From NCBI GenBank assembly GCA_001311565.1, contig BBBM01000003.1:1-64000 (forward strand): a stretch of DNA of 64,000 bases, given 5' to 3'. The stretch comes from Desulfothermus okinawensis JCM 13304. GTDB taxonomy: Bacteria; Desulfobacterota; Desulfovibrionia; Desulfovibrionales; Desulfothermaceae. Positions 42,712 through 53,685 of the stretch are shown here, in pieces. Numbering within the stretch: the stretch's first letter is position 1; every line of letters begins with the position of its first letter. A program made the translations under genes and the position numbers. The notes under the pieces were generated by a model. The model saw only the letters and a list, made by a program, of their open reading frames with translations, ran no database searches and was not told the origin of the DNA.

Positions 42712-43732
42712 CTACTCCCATACCCCGGAAATGTATGTGTTGCACCTTTTGCATCTTCCCTTATACATATTCAGCACCTCAGAGCTAAATCCAATCCTTC
42801 TAATTAAAGGCTCTCCACACCCTGGACAATAGGTGTTTTCCCTGTCATTTGCAGGTACATTTCCCAGGTATACGTATTTTAGACCAATTTCTTTGCCTAT
42901 CTCATATCCCATCTCCAGTGTTAATATTGGTGTTATTGTACAGTTTAGGAGTCTGTAATCTGGGTGAAATCTGGATAAGTGCCATGGCACGTCATCTCCA
43001 AGGTCATTTATTATGAATCTGGCAATTTTTGTAAGTTCTTCCCTGGAGTCGTTTTTCCCTGGTATAACCAGAGTTGTTATCTCAACATGCCATCCATATT
43101 TTTTTCATTTGAATGAGATTTTTTTAGAACTGGCTTTAGTCTTCCATCACACAAATTTTTGTAAAAATCATCAGAAAATGATTTTAAGTCAATATTTGCA
43201 CCATGGATTATTCCATTTAATCTTTCTAAACACCTAGAACTCATAAAGCCATTGGAAACAATTACATTTTTGAGATTTTTTTTTAATGGCTATTTTTGCA
43301 GTGTCTTCTAAAAGTTCAAAGAATATAGTTGGCTCAGAGTATGTATAAGATATGGAGTCACACCCATAATTAATAGATGCCTGCACTATTATTTCAGGAG
43401 TAATCTTTTCTCCAACTATTTCGTTGTGTTTTTTTGGGAAATTGAGACAATGAGTGATTTTGGCAAAATGTACAGGAAAAATTGCACCCAACAGTACCTA
43501 AAGAAAAGGTCTTTGTTCCTGGAAGGAAATGGTATAAAGGTTTTTTTCTCTATGGGATCAATATTTAAGGCAGCAACCTTTTCATAAGCCAAGGTATATA
43601 GTTTATTTTTTTTATTTACCCTTACTCCACATTTCCCTGTTTCCCCTTCATTTAAGATGCAAAAGTGATTACATAGCTGACATTGTAATTTTTTTACCGT
43701 CTATTTTTTTCCCAGAGTCTGGCATCTATCAT
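42712..43732 (-). CDS. amrS: AmmeMemoRadiSam system radical SAM enzyme
   Basis: The rebuilt protein of about 337 residues has an N-terminal Cys-rich part ([21 protein letters not shown]), the radical SAM motif [38 protein letters not shown] and a C-terminal zinc-ribbon-like [11 protein letters not shown]...CKRCNTY. This layout is that of the PflA-like enzyme of the AmmeMemoRadiSam set; the usual AMMECR1 and Memo partners are not in the window. Breaks at A/T runs near 43709, 43691, 43605, 43543, 43431, 43275, 43125 and 43101. AGGAG precedes the ATG at 43732. Natural substrate unknown. Confidence 0.85.
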
Positions 43733-44207
43733 AACTCTAACTCCTGATATTTGATTAGACAAAATTTTATAAAAATTTCTGTGGGAAAACGTTTGAACGT
43801 TGTTTTTCGTAATCCGTTTCCCGGTTTACGCTTTACGTATCAACGTCTCCCAATCAAATGCAACAATATTCCCTTTCTTCTTGCTAAATTCTATTCCAAT
43901 TTTTGGATTATTATACACAATCAATATGGTTTGTAAATAATAGCTAAAATGTTTGCAAGTCACTTTCTGTAAGGCGTGAGGCAATAAAGTGTGATTGGAT
44001 TTGCTGTGTTTCATTTCTAAACTTCATGTTTTGGAGAAACGTTTCCCATTATTTTTGTCTTGTTTTCCATAAGTTAAATGCTTATGAATTTATTTTTGTA
44101 ACTACTCATAAACAAAAAAATTTAACTGAAACAATGTATCAGTAAAAAAATCGTGGGCCTAAATACTCCCTTGAGATACTACTATAATTAATATATCCTC
44201 CCCATTC
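43733..44207. other. Gene-poor stretch with runs of CGTTTAC-like words
   Basis: No gene with recognisable homology is seen. 43785-43850 is rich in related words (AACGTTTG, AACGTTG, GGTTTACGC, TTTACGTATCAACG) that look like a decayed repeat. A 62-codon minus-strand frame at 43826-44014 ending AFDWETLIRKA could be a gene fragment but has no support. It may hold promoters for amrS (-) and the radical SAM gene (+). Confidence 0.4.
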
Positions 44208-45661
44208 ATGAGATGTGCAGTTGTGATACCTCCAATTGAGGATTTTTATTATACTCCCATAGGGGGAGTTTTTTGGGAGCGCATATTGTTAGCACTATTC
44301 TAAAATCTTTTGGTTATAGTGTTCATTTGTATTTATTTCCAAACAAAAATAAGCCCAAGATTATTCAGATCCCAGATGAATTAACTTATCTTAAGGATTT
44401 TTTTGATACAAGGTGAAGTGGGTCCTTCTTCTTATTTCACCACATATAAGAGATTTGGTCCAGATTATTCAAGTGCAGCAGAGGCTATTTTAGCAAACTC
44501 TCCTGATATAGTTTTTATCTCATGTTTTGCATTTTGTTATGCATTATCCACAATTAGGCTTGCAGAAGAGCTTAAGAAAAAAAGATAAAAAAAATACCAA
44601 TTGTATTAGGTGGGGCAGGGGCAGCGGTTTTTCCAGAATATTTTGAAAGAACAGGACTTTTTGATTCAGTTTTAAAAAAAGAGGCAGAACAAGCCATTCC
44701 AAAATTTTTTTGGAAAAGACAAAAGATTTAATCTAATACCTTGTGTGGTAAATACAAAGAACACAAAAAAAATTTTCTTATTATTCAACCTATTTAACCA
44801 GGGGATGTCCAAATGGCTGTGGTTTTTGTTCTGTTGCACTTGTACATGGAAAAAGAATAAGGGAGGTGGATAATAATTCTCTATTAAAACTCTTACCCAG
44901 GATGGATGATTCAAAAGTTTTTTTTGTTTAATTTTGAAGATGACAATATATTGTTCAGGCGTAAATTTTTTTATTGAAACACTGAAAAGAATAAAAAAAA
45001 ATTATCCCAAACATAATGTTTAGTTGTGAAAATGGGATAGACTATAGGTTATTGGATGAAGATTGCCTAAATGGACTTATATCCCTTGGTTTTAGACAGT
45101 TCAATTTTTCAATAGGGACAGCATGTAAAAAGATAGCCAAAAAAACAAAATAGGCCCACAGATATATCTCTGTTAAAGTCCCTGCTTCAGGTATTAAATA
45201 AAAAAACAAATAGATACAATTGTCTATTTTATAGCTGGTTTTCCAGATGAAAAAAATAGAGGATGCAGTTTTAAATTTAATTCTGTTAATGAACCTTGGC
45301 GAAAATGTGAGGATAGGACTATCATTATTTTATCCTGTGCCAGGTATTTCTGGTTTTGAGGACCTGGATATGTTTAAAGATTTAAGTCCATCTCTTCTCT
45401 GTTCCACATCTGCGTGGCCATGGAATAAGTCCCTTTCCACCATGGATATGATTACCTTATTCAGGCTGGTCAGACTTGTTAATTTGAGTAAAAGAAAGGA
45501 GTTGGATAGTTTTATGAGAGATTTTATAAAAAGGTGTGTCATGGAAAAAAGACTCTATACCCTTATTAAGGGTAGTCCACATCCAGTGGAGGTGAGGTGT
45601 TATAATAGAGAAATGGTGAGATTATTTTTTTGATGGGCTAAATAAACCTTTGTGGAGCTAG
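44208..45661 (+). CDS. B12-binding-domain radical SAM protein
   Basis: Read through many breaks, this is a protein of about 475 residues. The N-terminal part (MRCAVVIPPIEDFYYTPIGGVFLGAHIVSTIL, then PIVLGGAGAAVFPEYF) fits a cobalamin-binding-like Rossmann fold of this class. The SAM cluster motif is TRGCPNGCGFCSV (CxxxCxxC). NVFSCENGIDYRLLDEDCLNGLISLGFRQFNFSIG fits the radical SAM barrel. No DxHxxG motif was seen, so cobalamin binding is unproven. It ends four bases before lptD. A ribosome site is not clear. Substrate unknown. Confidence 0.75.
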
Positions 45662-45664
45662 GTT

Positions 45665-47909
45665 ATGAGGAAGCTTACCATACTGTTTGTTTTGTTTTTG
45701 TTTGTGGCAAATGGCTTTGCAAAAAAAAGGCATAATGGAACTTTCAATGCAAAATGAGCCCTTTAATATATCTGCAAAAAAAGGTAAAGGTAGACAGTGA
45801 TAGAGACATTGTTGAAGCTTATGGTGATGTTTGTCTCATATCATCACACTATGAAATTCGTGCTGACTATGCCAAGTATGAGAAAAAAAGATAAAAAAAA
45901 TATATTTAAAGGGAAATGTATTTGCAAGCTGGGATGGAAATAATATTCATGGCCATGAGATCTTAGTGCATGTGTCAAATTCAACTGGATGGATTAAGGG
46001 GGGAGATATATTTTATTCTGTCCCGCATCTCTATTTTAAAGGTAAAAGAATAGATAAAACAGGAGAAAAGACCTTTTCATTTAGGGATGTGGAAGTAACA
46101 GGATGTGACTCTAATGTTCCAGACTGGTCATTTTTTATATAAAAAAGGGAAATATTGGAAATGATGGAGAAGCCCGTCTCTATCACGTGAAATTTAAGAT
46201 AAAGGGTCATAGCTTATTTTATTTTCCTTACCTGCGTTTACCCCTACTTGTAAAGAGAAAGTCTGGATTTTTGATTCCAGAATATTCCTCTTCATCAATT
46301 GATGGTACAGGGATCAATATCCCATATTATCTGGTTTTATCAAAGGAGCAGGACATTACTTTTTATCCAGGCTACCTCAGCAAAAGGGGAGTATATAGTG
46401 GGGTGGAATATAGATTTACCCCAAATGTGGAGACCAGGGGCCTTTTTATGGTGAGTTATTTGAGAGACAAGATACAGTACGCTGCAGAATCAGATGCCCC
46501 AAGTGGTTATGGGATGATGGTCTAATCAGGCCCAATAAAAATAGATACTGGCTAAGGGGAAAGATGGATGGCTATTTGATAAACCCTGATCTGGAGCTAA
46601 AGCTTGATATTGACTATGTTTCTGACCAGGATTTTTTGCGGAAATTTGATTCAGGATATCTTGGGTTTGATAAGAGCAGGGAACAGTTTTTAGGTGTCTT
46701 TGGCAGGGATATAAATAACAAAGACAATTTACTCAGGGAAAACACCCTGCTTATTAACAGGGGATTTGATGTTGGTAATCTATATCTAAAGGCACAGTAC
46801 TATGAAAATTTAAGGTATAAAAATCACAATCTTGATCCTGTCTATGACTCAACTGTTCAGCGTGTGCCGGAAATAGGATTTAATGTATTTAAGACGCCAG
46901 TGTTTCATGGATTATTTGATTTTGAATCAGAGAATTCAATTTCATATTTTTACAGAAGGTACGGTGTACAGGGAACAAGGCTAGATATATATCCTTCCTT
47001 TAGTAAGACCATATCCACTGATATGGCAACAATTATTCCAAAAATATCAATAAGGGACACTGCATATTTTTTTAAAAGGACAGGGATATAGGACAAATGG
47101 ATGCTTTTGAAAACAGGTATTTATTTGAATTTGATCTGGATACATCTACCCAACTAATTAAGATATTTAATCTATCTCTGAATAAAAATCCGTATTTTTT
47201 ACGTCATATTGTTACTCCAGAGGTGGAGTATTTTTACAGGTCAATGAGGATCAGGGATGACATACCCGCCTTTGATTCCATTGATACCCTTACAAGAGAA
47301 AATAAAATAATATATAGTTTGGACAATCATTTTACGTTGAAGTATTTTGATGAAGATCAAAATGCATTATACAGGGATGTTCTCAGAATAAAGCTATCTC
47401 AGACCTATGATATTAAGGAGGCAGGCAGGGATACAAACTTAAAAAAAATATCCAAAAAGGCCATTTACAGATATCAGGACAGAATATGAGCTATCTCCAT
47501 TGGATAAATTAAAGGTTACAGGAAATATATGGTTTTCTCCGTATATTTTGGGAGTTACTGAATCTGAAAACAGGATGGACCTAAAATTTTTAAGACCAAT
47601 ATCTCTCTATCTATCCCATGATTATCAGAGGAAATTGACAGATGATATACACAGGCAAAACCAGGACAGACTATCAGTCCTGGAGTATGGTACTTCTATT
47701 TTTCCAAATAATAGGTGGGAGATCCAATATTCAGATAGCAGGGATCTGGATATAGGAAAGACAATTGAGAGAAAGCTTACTATTAATTATAAACACCAGT
47801 GCTGGACTGTAAAAACAGAGCTTTCCCATACAAGGATGAAAACAGGATACTGGTGACAATTACCCTGGGCTCCCTTGGGGAGGTGTCTCAGGGATTTAAT
47901 CTGGAATAG
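45665..47909 (+). CDS. lptD: LPS-assembly outer membrane protein LptD
   Basis: LptD inserts LPS into the outer leaflet. A signal peptide is visible in MRKLTILFVLFLFVANGFA. The periplasmic OstA-type domain follows (NISAKKVKVDSDRDIVEAYGDV, YLKGNVFASWDG, FRDVEVTGCD). Then comes the barrel with LPLLVKRKSGFLIPEYSSSS and many alternating strands up to about residue 745. The gene has many frame breaks (near 45721, 45775, 45890, 46138, 46518, 47068, 47447, 47838). It sits between the radical SAM gene and mutL; its partner lptFG lie 14 kb away. Identity rests on domain order and motif fit. Confidence 0.85.
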
Positions 47910-47954
47910 ATATTAACTTAAGTTTTGATAAACAGTTAGATTGGGGTGTTTTAT

Positions 47955-49658
47955 ATGGGCAATATCAGGGTCCTTCCTGCAAATATCCAGAATATGATTG
48001 CAGCTGGAGAGGTTATTGAAAGGCCTGCAAATGTACTCAAGGAACTTATTGAAAACAGTCTTGATGCAGGGGCAGATGAGATAGCTTCTGAGATCCAGGG
48101 TGGTGGACAGGTTCTTATATTGGTGCAGGATAACGGCTCTGGGATGGATAAAGAAGATCTTATCCTGGCAGTGAAAAGACATGCAACCAGCAAGATCTGG
48201 AGCCGCGAGGACCTTTTTTTCCATTGGCTCATTTGGTTTCAGGGGAGAGGCCCTGCCTTCCATTGGCTCTGTATCCCACATGATAATTTCCACAAAAAAA
48301 GAGGATAGAGATTTTGGATATATGCTTGAAATAAAATACGGAAAGCAGGGAGATGTTGGTATATGTGCCATGAATAGGGGTACTAAAGTGGAGGTGAGGG
48401 ATCTCTTTTTGCAGATACCTGCAAGGCTGAAATTTCTAAAATCCACCTCAGTTGAGTCTAAAAAGTGTGAAGAGGTATTTTACAAAATTGCCCTTTGCCA
48501 TACAGATAAAAGTTTTTATTTAAAGAGAGATGGGAAAATAAGGTTTGAGTTTTCAAAAGGTCAGGATGTTATATCTCGTATACGTTTAATATGGCCAAAG
48601 GACCTTGTGGATAATTTCCATGGGGTTGATTTTAAGGTTGGAGATGTATGTGTTTCAGGGTATGTGTGTGATCCTAAATATTCCCAGGCCAGGGGAGACA
48701 GGATAATATTTTTTTGTAAATAACAGGCCCATTAAAGACAGAATACTTCTAAGGGCATTAAAACAGGCATATTCAGGTATGATTTTATCAAAGGAATATC
48801 CATCTGGGATAATATTTCTCCATATGCCACCAGATTTTGTGGATGTAAATGTACACCCGGCAAAGATGGAGGTTAGGTTCAAAGATGAATCCCTTGTGTT
48901 TTCAGCTCTTTTTAATGGAGTAAAAAAAGGCCCTTGAAAAAAAAATCTTTGAATATTCTGCAGATGAAAATCAGGTAAGGAAAAAAAAATATCTATCAGA
49001 GGACCTTTTAAGTTATGCTGAAAAACACGGAAAAGGAGATTATTTAAAAGAGAATAATAAAGACTTTACTGTGTTATCAAAAAAAGATACCAGATAGGGG
49101 TCCTGCTCATGATGGATACCAAACATGCAAGGAGTTTATCTATCTTGGACAGATAGAAGACAGTTATCTCCTTGTAAAAAAAACAGTGAGGGGAAACTGA
49201 TTATTTTAGACCAGCATGCTGTTCATGAGAAGATATTATATGAGAGATACTCAGATAAGAGATTCAGGGCCACACAAAAACTCCTGTCCAAAATAGAGAT
49301 AGATATTCCAAAAGATAGGGATATTGGATTTGTTATGGAGTTAAAAGAGATTGGGTTTGATTTTGATATAATAGATGGGAAGATATTTATTTTTGAAGTT
49401 CCCGCATATTTGAGCAGCCTAGAGGCAGAAGAGGTGATTTTAGAATATGTAAATTCAGGCAGGGATGGTATAGATGATCTCATAAAAATGGTTGCCTGCA
49501 AAAAGGCAATAAAGGCCAATACAAGATTGGAGGTGTGGGAGGCAAAAGAGCTCATTAAACAGTGGCTTGATTGCAGGGATAGGGATTTTTGTCCCCATGG
49601 TAGGCCCGCCTCAATGGTTTTGTCCAGAAAAGAACTGGATAGGATGTTTAAAAGGTGA
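47955..49658 (+). CDS. mutL: DNA mismatch repair protein MutL
   Basis: MutL links MutS mismatch sensing to strand nicking. The N-terminal GHKL ATPase has IAAGEVIERPANVLKELIENSLDAGA, DNGSGMDKEDL, the TSKI...GFRGEALPSIGSV lid and NVHPAKMEVRF. The C-terminal domain has DQHAVHEKILYE, the DQHAx2Ex4E metal site, so it should be an endonuclease MutL as in bacteria without MutH. CPHGRPAS fits the other C-terminal motif. The ATG at 47955 is chosen (GGGGTG upstream). Breaks near 48215, 48293, 48712, 48925, 48937, 48985, 49078 and 49176. It overlaps rsmJ by GTGA. Confidence 0.93.
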
Positions 49659-50362
49659 GACTCCCTTTTATTTTTCAGGATATATCAAAATTAAAGAAAA
49701 AAGGAATATTTTTTTAAGTATGAAAATGGGCGGATTGAGGTCCATTTTGAGAAATCAAAAAGACTAAAACCATTTTTCTTGGATGAGAAAAAAATATCTT
49801 AAGTTAAAAAAACAGATCTCTAAGAAGCAGCCCCTTATTTCTGCAATAACAAGCAGGAGGTTCAGACCTAAGCTGGCCTTGGATCTAACAGCTGGATTTG
49901 GTTTTGATGCCCTTTGCATGGCCATATATGGAATATCAGTAATATGTATTGAGAAAAACCCAATAATATTTGCCCTGTTAAGAGAGTACATTGGCAGAAT
50001 TGGGATACTGGACATGGAGGTTGCAACCAGGATTAGACCAATTTTGGAGAACTCTTTAGGTGTTTTAAAAAAAGGTGGGGCAGGATATTCCTTATCCAGA
50101 TGTCATTTATTTAGACCCCTTTTTCCCGGACCACAGTAAAAGGCGTGCCAGGGAAAAGAAATATATGCATGTAATCAGGATGTTAGCACAAGGTGAAGGG
50201 GATGATCTGTATGAGCTACTTGAAAATGGTTTTTGGGCCACAAAATCAAGGGTGGTCTTAAAGAGGCCTTTACATGCTAAGCTATTTTTATTGGAAAAAT
50301 TGGGCCTGAGTATCAGGTAAAGGGCAGGGGGCACAGGTTTGATGTGTACATCAAAAAAATAG
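49655..50362 (+). CDS. rsmJ: RsmJ-like 16S rRNA (guanine1516-N2)-methyltransferase
   Basis: The rebuilt protein of about 234 residues starts at a GTG that overlaps the mutL stop. It has FFKYENGRIEVHFEKSK, the SAM motif LALDLTAGFGFDALCMA, a PNP-like YLDPFFPDHSKRRA and KRPLHAKLFL near the end, all fitting RsmJ. The family methylates G1516 of 16S rRNA; the sequence is divergent and the exact target is inferred. Breaks at T 49710-49717, A 49789-49795, A 50068-50075 and A 50353-50359, plus one near 50313. The end overlaps thiL. Confidence 0.78.
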
Positions 50363-51383
50363 AGATACATTTATATCTGAAGAGGAGTTTCTGGATTTTT
50401 TAGATGGATTTTTCTGTCAAAAAGAGGGTGTTATCCTTGGCAGGGGAGATGACTGTGCAATTATAGAGGCTGAAAGAGAGATGCTCATCTCCCAGGATAT
50501 TTTCCTGGAGAATGTGCACTTTGATATGAGATATTTCTCTCCATATGCCATTGGATACAAGGCCCTTGCAGTAAATATTTCTGATATACTGGCAATGGGT
50601 GGGATTCCCCTTGGTTTCACCATGTCTATTATGATAAATAAAAAAAATGCAACCAGGACCTTTTTTTGAAGAATTTTTCAAGGGTATGGCATTTTTATCT
50701 AAAAAATACAATCTTTACCTTGCAGGGGGTGATATATCTTTTTCAGAGGTATTTGGAGTGGATATAACTATCTGGGGAAAAAAAGAAAGAGAGGTATCTA
50801 TACAGAAAGACAGGATATGTTGGAGATCTAATCTTTGTAACAGGAGATATTGGACTGTCTCGGGCAGGGCTTTATGCATTGAAAATGGGTATTCAACATG
50901 GGTTTAAAGAAGCAAAAAAAGGCTCATCTAATGCCCAAGATATATTATACAGAATCCAGGTGCATTGTAAGAAATTTAGATGTAACATCTCTTATGGATG
51001 TATCAGATGGGGTTTTAAAGGATATAAAAAGGCTTATACCAGATAACTCTGGTGCATATTTGAAAATAGACAGTACAATACTACATGCAGAAGTGGTTTT
51101 AATGGCTCAGATGGTGGGGGAAGATCCAGTAATCTTTGCTACAAAAGGCGGTGAGGACTATGTGCTTATGGGTACTGTTAGACCTAAGGGGGTAAATTCA
51201 CTTAAAAAGGCTATTTCAGGACTAAAGATAATAGGAGAGGTCTCAGAAGGTGGGGAATTTTTAGTAAATGGAATTAAGGTTAAAGGAGGATTTGACCATT
51301 TTGGATTTTGTGATAGTATAAAAACAAAAGAGTCTTTCATAAAGATTTCCATGCAAGATAGCAGGCAGGATAATCAGGATTAA
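50342..51383 (+). CDS. thiL: Thiamine-monophosphate kinase
   Basis: ThiL phosphorylates thiamine phosphate to the active diphosphate. The rebuilt protein of about 345 residues has EFLDFLDGFF, GRGDDCAIIE (metal and ATP site), IGYKALAVNISDILAMGGIPL, AGGDISFSEVF, VTGDIGLSRAGLYAL, SLMDVSDGVLKD and TKGGEDYVLMGTV. The ATG at 50342 lies inside the rsmJ end. T 50661-50667, A 50777-50783 and A 50913-50919 are one too long. No other thiamine gene is near. Confidence 0.92.
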
Positions 51384-51470
51384 TTTAAAAAAAATTGTCC
51401 CAGGACATTCCCTTTACACAGGATTTTTTTATGGGTTAAAAATATAACAAAAAAATGGGAAGTTAAAATT

Positions 51471-52010
51471 ATGTCTGTTATGAGTGTAAGCCTTTTTAAG
51501 AAATTAGAGACAGTTGAGCCTTCATTGAGGGAAGTGTTGTTTGCAATTTTAGAGGAGATTGAAAAGCAGCAAAAAGAAAGAGTAACCAGGGATGATTTTA
51601 GAGAACTTAAAGACATTGTTGCTGGTTTATTGGAGTCTCATAAAAATGCTGAAAAACGACTTGCAAAGTTAGAAGAAGCTGTAGCTGAACTTTTAGATGC
51701 CCAGAAGAGGAGACAGAAAAGAGGCTCAATGAACTCACAGAAGCCCAGAGGAAAACAGAAGAAAGGTTAAATGAATTTGCAGAAGCCCAGAAGAAAACAG
51801 AACAGGAGATCTCCAGGCTTGTTAAGCGAATGGACGTATTTGATAGATCGTCTTGAAGGAATATCCCATTCAGTTGGATATTTACTTGAAAATAAGGCCT
51901 ACAAATCACTTCCCCTTTTTCTTTTTGTTGCCCACGATTTTCCACCCGATATTGAGGGATTTTTAAATATGCATAATATTGCATATGTCTGGTCATATGA
52001 ATTTGAATAA
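51471..52010 (+). pseudogene. Coiled-coil protein gene, probably with internal deletion
   Basis: The N-terminal part (SLFKKLETVEPSLREVLFAILEEIEKQQKERVTRDDFRELKDIV) is followed by seven-residue repeats around EAQRKTEERLNEF and EAQKKTEQEISRL, a long coiled coil. The end reads SVGYLLENKAYKSLP and then, with no gap, LFLFVAHDFPPDIEGFL and WSYEFE. Similar proteins I recall carry a PD-(D/E)xK nuclease-like domain between those two segments, so an in-frame deletion is inferred. Two further breaks, not at A/T runs (near 51712 and 51834), support decay. Function unknown. Confidence 0.55.
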
Positions 52011-52021
52011 GGGAGATTTTT

Positions 52022-53003
52022 GTGTTGGTTGAAATTAAATTTATTGGAAGGATAAGGTCTGTTTTTAAACACATCTCTGAGTGTCCAAAACAGCCTACCC
52101 ATGACCTGGAACCATCAGAGCTAATAATTGATGGAGATTATCTTGATGCAGCACATGGGCTGAAGGTTGGTGATGAGATATATGTCTTTACCTGGCTAAA
52201 TAAGGCGGATAGAGGAGTTTTAAGGTGTCATCCCAGGGGAGATAGATTCAGACCAAAAAAAAGGAGTTTTTGCAACAAGATCACCGAATCGGCCAAATCC
52301 AATTGGCCTTCACAGGGTGAGGACTTTAAATATTGAAGAAAATGTCCTTTTGATCCATCCAATTGAGGTTATAGACAATACCCCTGTAATAGACATAAAG
52401 ATTGGAACTTATGGAAAGTATATAAGTAGTTTTGGGCCATATGTAGACCCTGATATAGCCAGGGATATTAGAAAGATTGGACATAGGGCATGGAATAGGT
52501 CCCTTATATCTGGGCTTAGTGGAAATATCAGTGTGCTTGATGATGAAGGAGGATGGTTATCACAAAAAGTGGTGTGAATAAAGGGATGATTGAGCCTGGT
52601 GACCTTGCTGTCTATGATATATTAAGGGACACGCCTATCTTTGGCATGCTTCATCTGAATACAGGATGCATATAAATATTTACAAAAATCAACAGAGTAG
52701 TAGGGCAATTTTACATACCCATCCCCTTAACGTTATTTTGGCAACACATAGATTTGGAAATTTTCTGGAAAAAAATAGATGTATATGAAAAGGATCTGTT
52801 TTTGGAAAAATTGGGGTTTGTTGAGCCATTTAGTCCAGGTTCAATTGAGCTTGCACAGGCAGTTGGTAAGGTCAGCAGGACCAGGCAGTTTATTGTCTTA
52901 AAAAAAACATGGGCTAATTGTTCATGGAAAAGATCTAAAAGAGTGTTTGTCCTTGTCTGAAGAGCTGGAAAAATTGGCAGAAATGGCAATTAAATGGGAA
53001 TAA
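52022..53003 (+). CDS. Fusion of TrmO (tRNA t6A methyltransferase) and class II aldolase
   Basis: Residues 1-135 form a TsaA/TrmO domain (IGRIRSVF, DGLKVGDEIYVFTWLNKADR, a frame-broken HPRGDR and RSPNRPNPIGLHRV region, IDNTPVIDIK). TrmO N-methylates t6A37 of tRNA. Residues 145-325 are a class II aldolase domain (IRKIGHRAWNRSLISGLSGNIS, AILHTHPLNVILA, LKKHGLIVHGKDL) with the zinc His set. The join at 52430-52480 lies within one unbroken frame, so the fusion is not made by repair. Start is GTG with GGGAG upstream. Breaks near 52243, 52255, 52290, 52568, 52650, 52769 and 52907. The stop lies in the attC-like site. Confidence 0.78.
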
Positions 53004-53066
53004 CTTTGCTCACCTGCCGCTATGAAGAGCAGCGGAATAGCGGTCAGATGAAGCGATTTGTTGGCC
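52998..53066 (-). other. attC-like recombination site
   Basis: On the minus strand GGCCAAC (53066-53060) begins an imperfect inverted repeat closing at GTTATTC (53004-52998). The inner arms are CGCTTCATCTGACCGCTAT and ATAGCGGCAGGTGAGC with one unpaired base, around a short AGCAGCGG-rich loop. This is the R''-L''-L'-R' plan of integron attC sites. It is GC-richer than its surroundings and starts four bases after the hicA stop. The core triplets AAC and GTT are present, but R' and R'' do not fully match the consensus. Confidence 0.6.
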
Positions 53067-53069
53067 AAA

Positions 53070-53264
53070 TCATTTTTCTATCGCTTCCATAAGTGCCTTG
53101 ATAATTTTTGGATGTAATATTTTTCCCTTATGAAACGGAAGCACAAATCTTTCTTTCTCCTTTTGATATATTCTGTGGCTTCCTTTACTTCTTATATGTT
53201 TGAATCCCGCTTTTAGAAGCATCTTTTCAGCTTCTTCTGGGGTCAGTCTTGGTAATTTAGGCAA
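53070..53264 (-). CDS. hicA: HicA-family mRNA interferase toxin
   Basis: A 64-residue protein of the HicA fold with KLPRLTPEEAEKMLLKAGF, the catalytic His in RSKGSHRIYQKE and PFHKGKILHPKIIKALM. HicA cleaves mRNA when free of HicB. The frame is intact and overlaps hicB by eight bases. The order antitoxin then toxin is the reverse of the commonest hicAB order but is well known. The stop lies four bases from the attC-like site. Confidence 0.92.
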   Translation of the reverse strand: MPKLPRLTPEEAEKMLLKAGFKHIRSKGSHRIYQKEKERFVLPFHKGKILHPKIIKALMEAIEK

Positions 53265-53475
53265 CGTTAACCTCTAAAGATGTTGTTAGGATTTCTTGGG
53301 AAAGGCAGTATTCTCTTTCTTCAGGAGATAAAGTTTCAAGATACAGTTCTATGGCTTCTTTTATATTTTCAAGAACCTCTTCCAAGGTATCAGCTTGAGT
53401 ATGGCATCCTTTTAACTCAGGACAGAATGCGAAATATCCATTTTTGTCTTTTTCAATCACTATGTTTACTTTCAT
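53257..53475 (-). CDS. hicB: HicB-family antitoxin
   Basis: A 72-residue HicB with the partly degraded RNase H fold typical of the family: VIEKDKNGYFAFCPELKGCHTQADTLEEVLENIKEAIELYLE. It lacks an added DNA-binding domain, so autoregulation may be weak. AAGGAG lies nine bases before the ATG. Upstream at 53511-53505 the minus strand reads GTTAGCC, the likely cassette start. The frame is intact. Confidence 0.92.
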   Translation of the reverse strand: MKVNIVIEKDKNGYFAFCPELKGCHTQADTLEEVLENIKEAIELYLETLSPEEREYCLSQEILTTSLEVNVA

Positions 53476-53504
53476 CGTGTATCGCTCCTTATAGTTTTAT
53501 TTAT

Positions 53505-53685
53505 GGCTAACCACTTTTTATGTGTCCATGTCTGGCCATTTTGATAGCATGAATGCGTATTTTTTTATTTTCTATTTCCATACCACATGTGCTCCATTTA
53601 TGGTGGATTATATAAATTAACTATAGCTATCATTCCAATAAGTCAACTTTTTGTAAAAAAATGGGGGGTGAATGGGTTAAAACTG
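53505..53685. other. Gap between hicB and the first TGQAG gene
   Basis: About 180 bases without a gene. It starts with the GTTAGCC core on the minus strand. The rest shows no strong stem-loop or promoter to my eye. Confidence 0.35.

Noticed and set aside
43826-44014. Minus-strand 62-codon frame as a gene
   Set aside because: No ribosome site, no recognised family, and it lies in repeat-like sequence; noted only as a possible fragment.
53070-53475. A full integron
   Set aside because: No integrase gene, attI site or second attC is visible; only a lone cassette can be argued.
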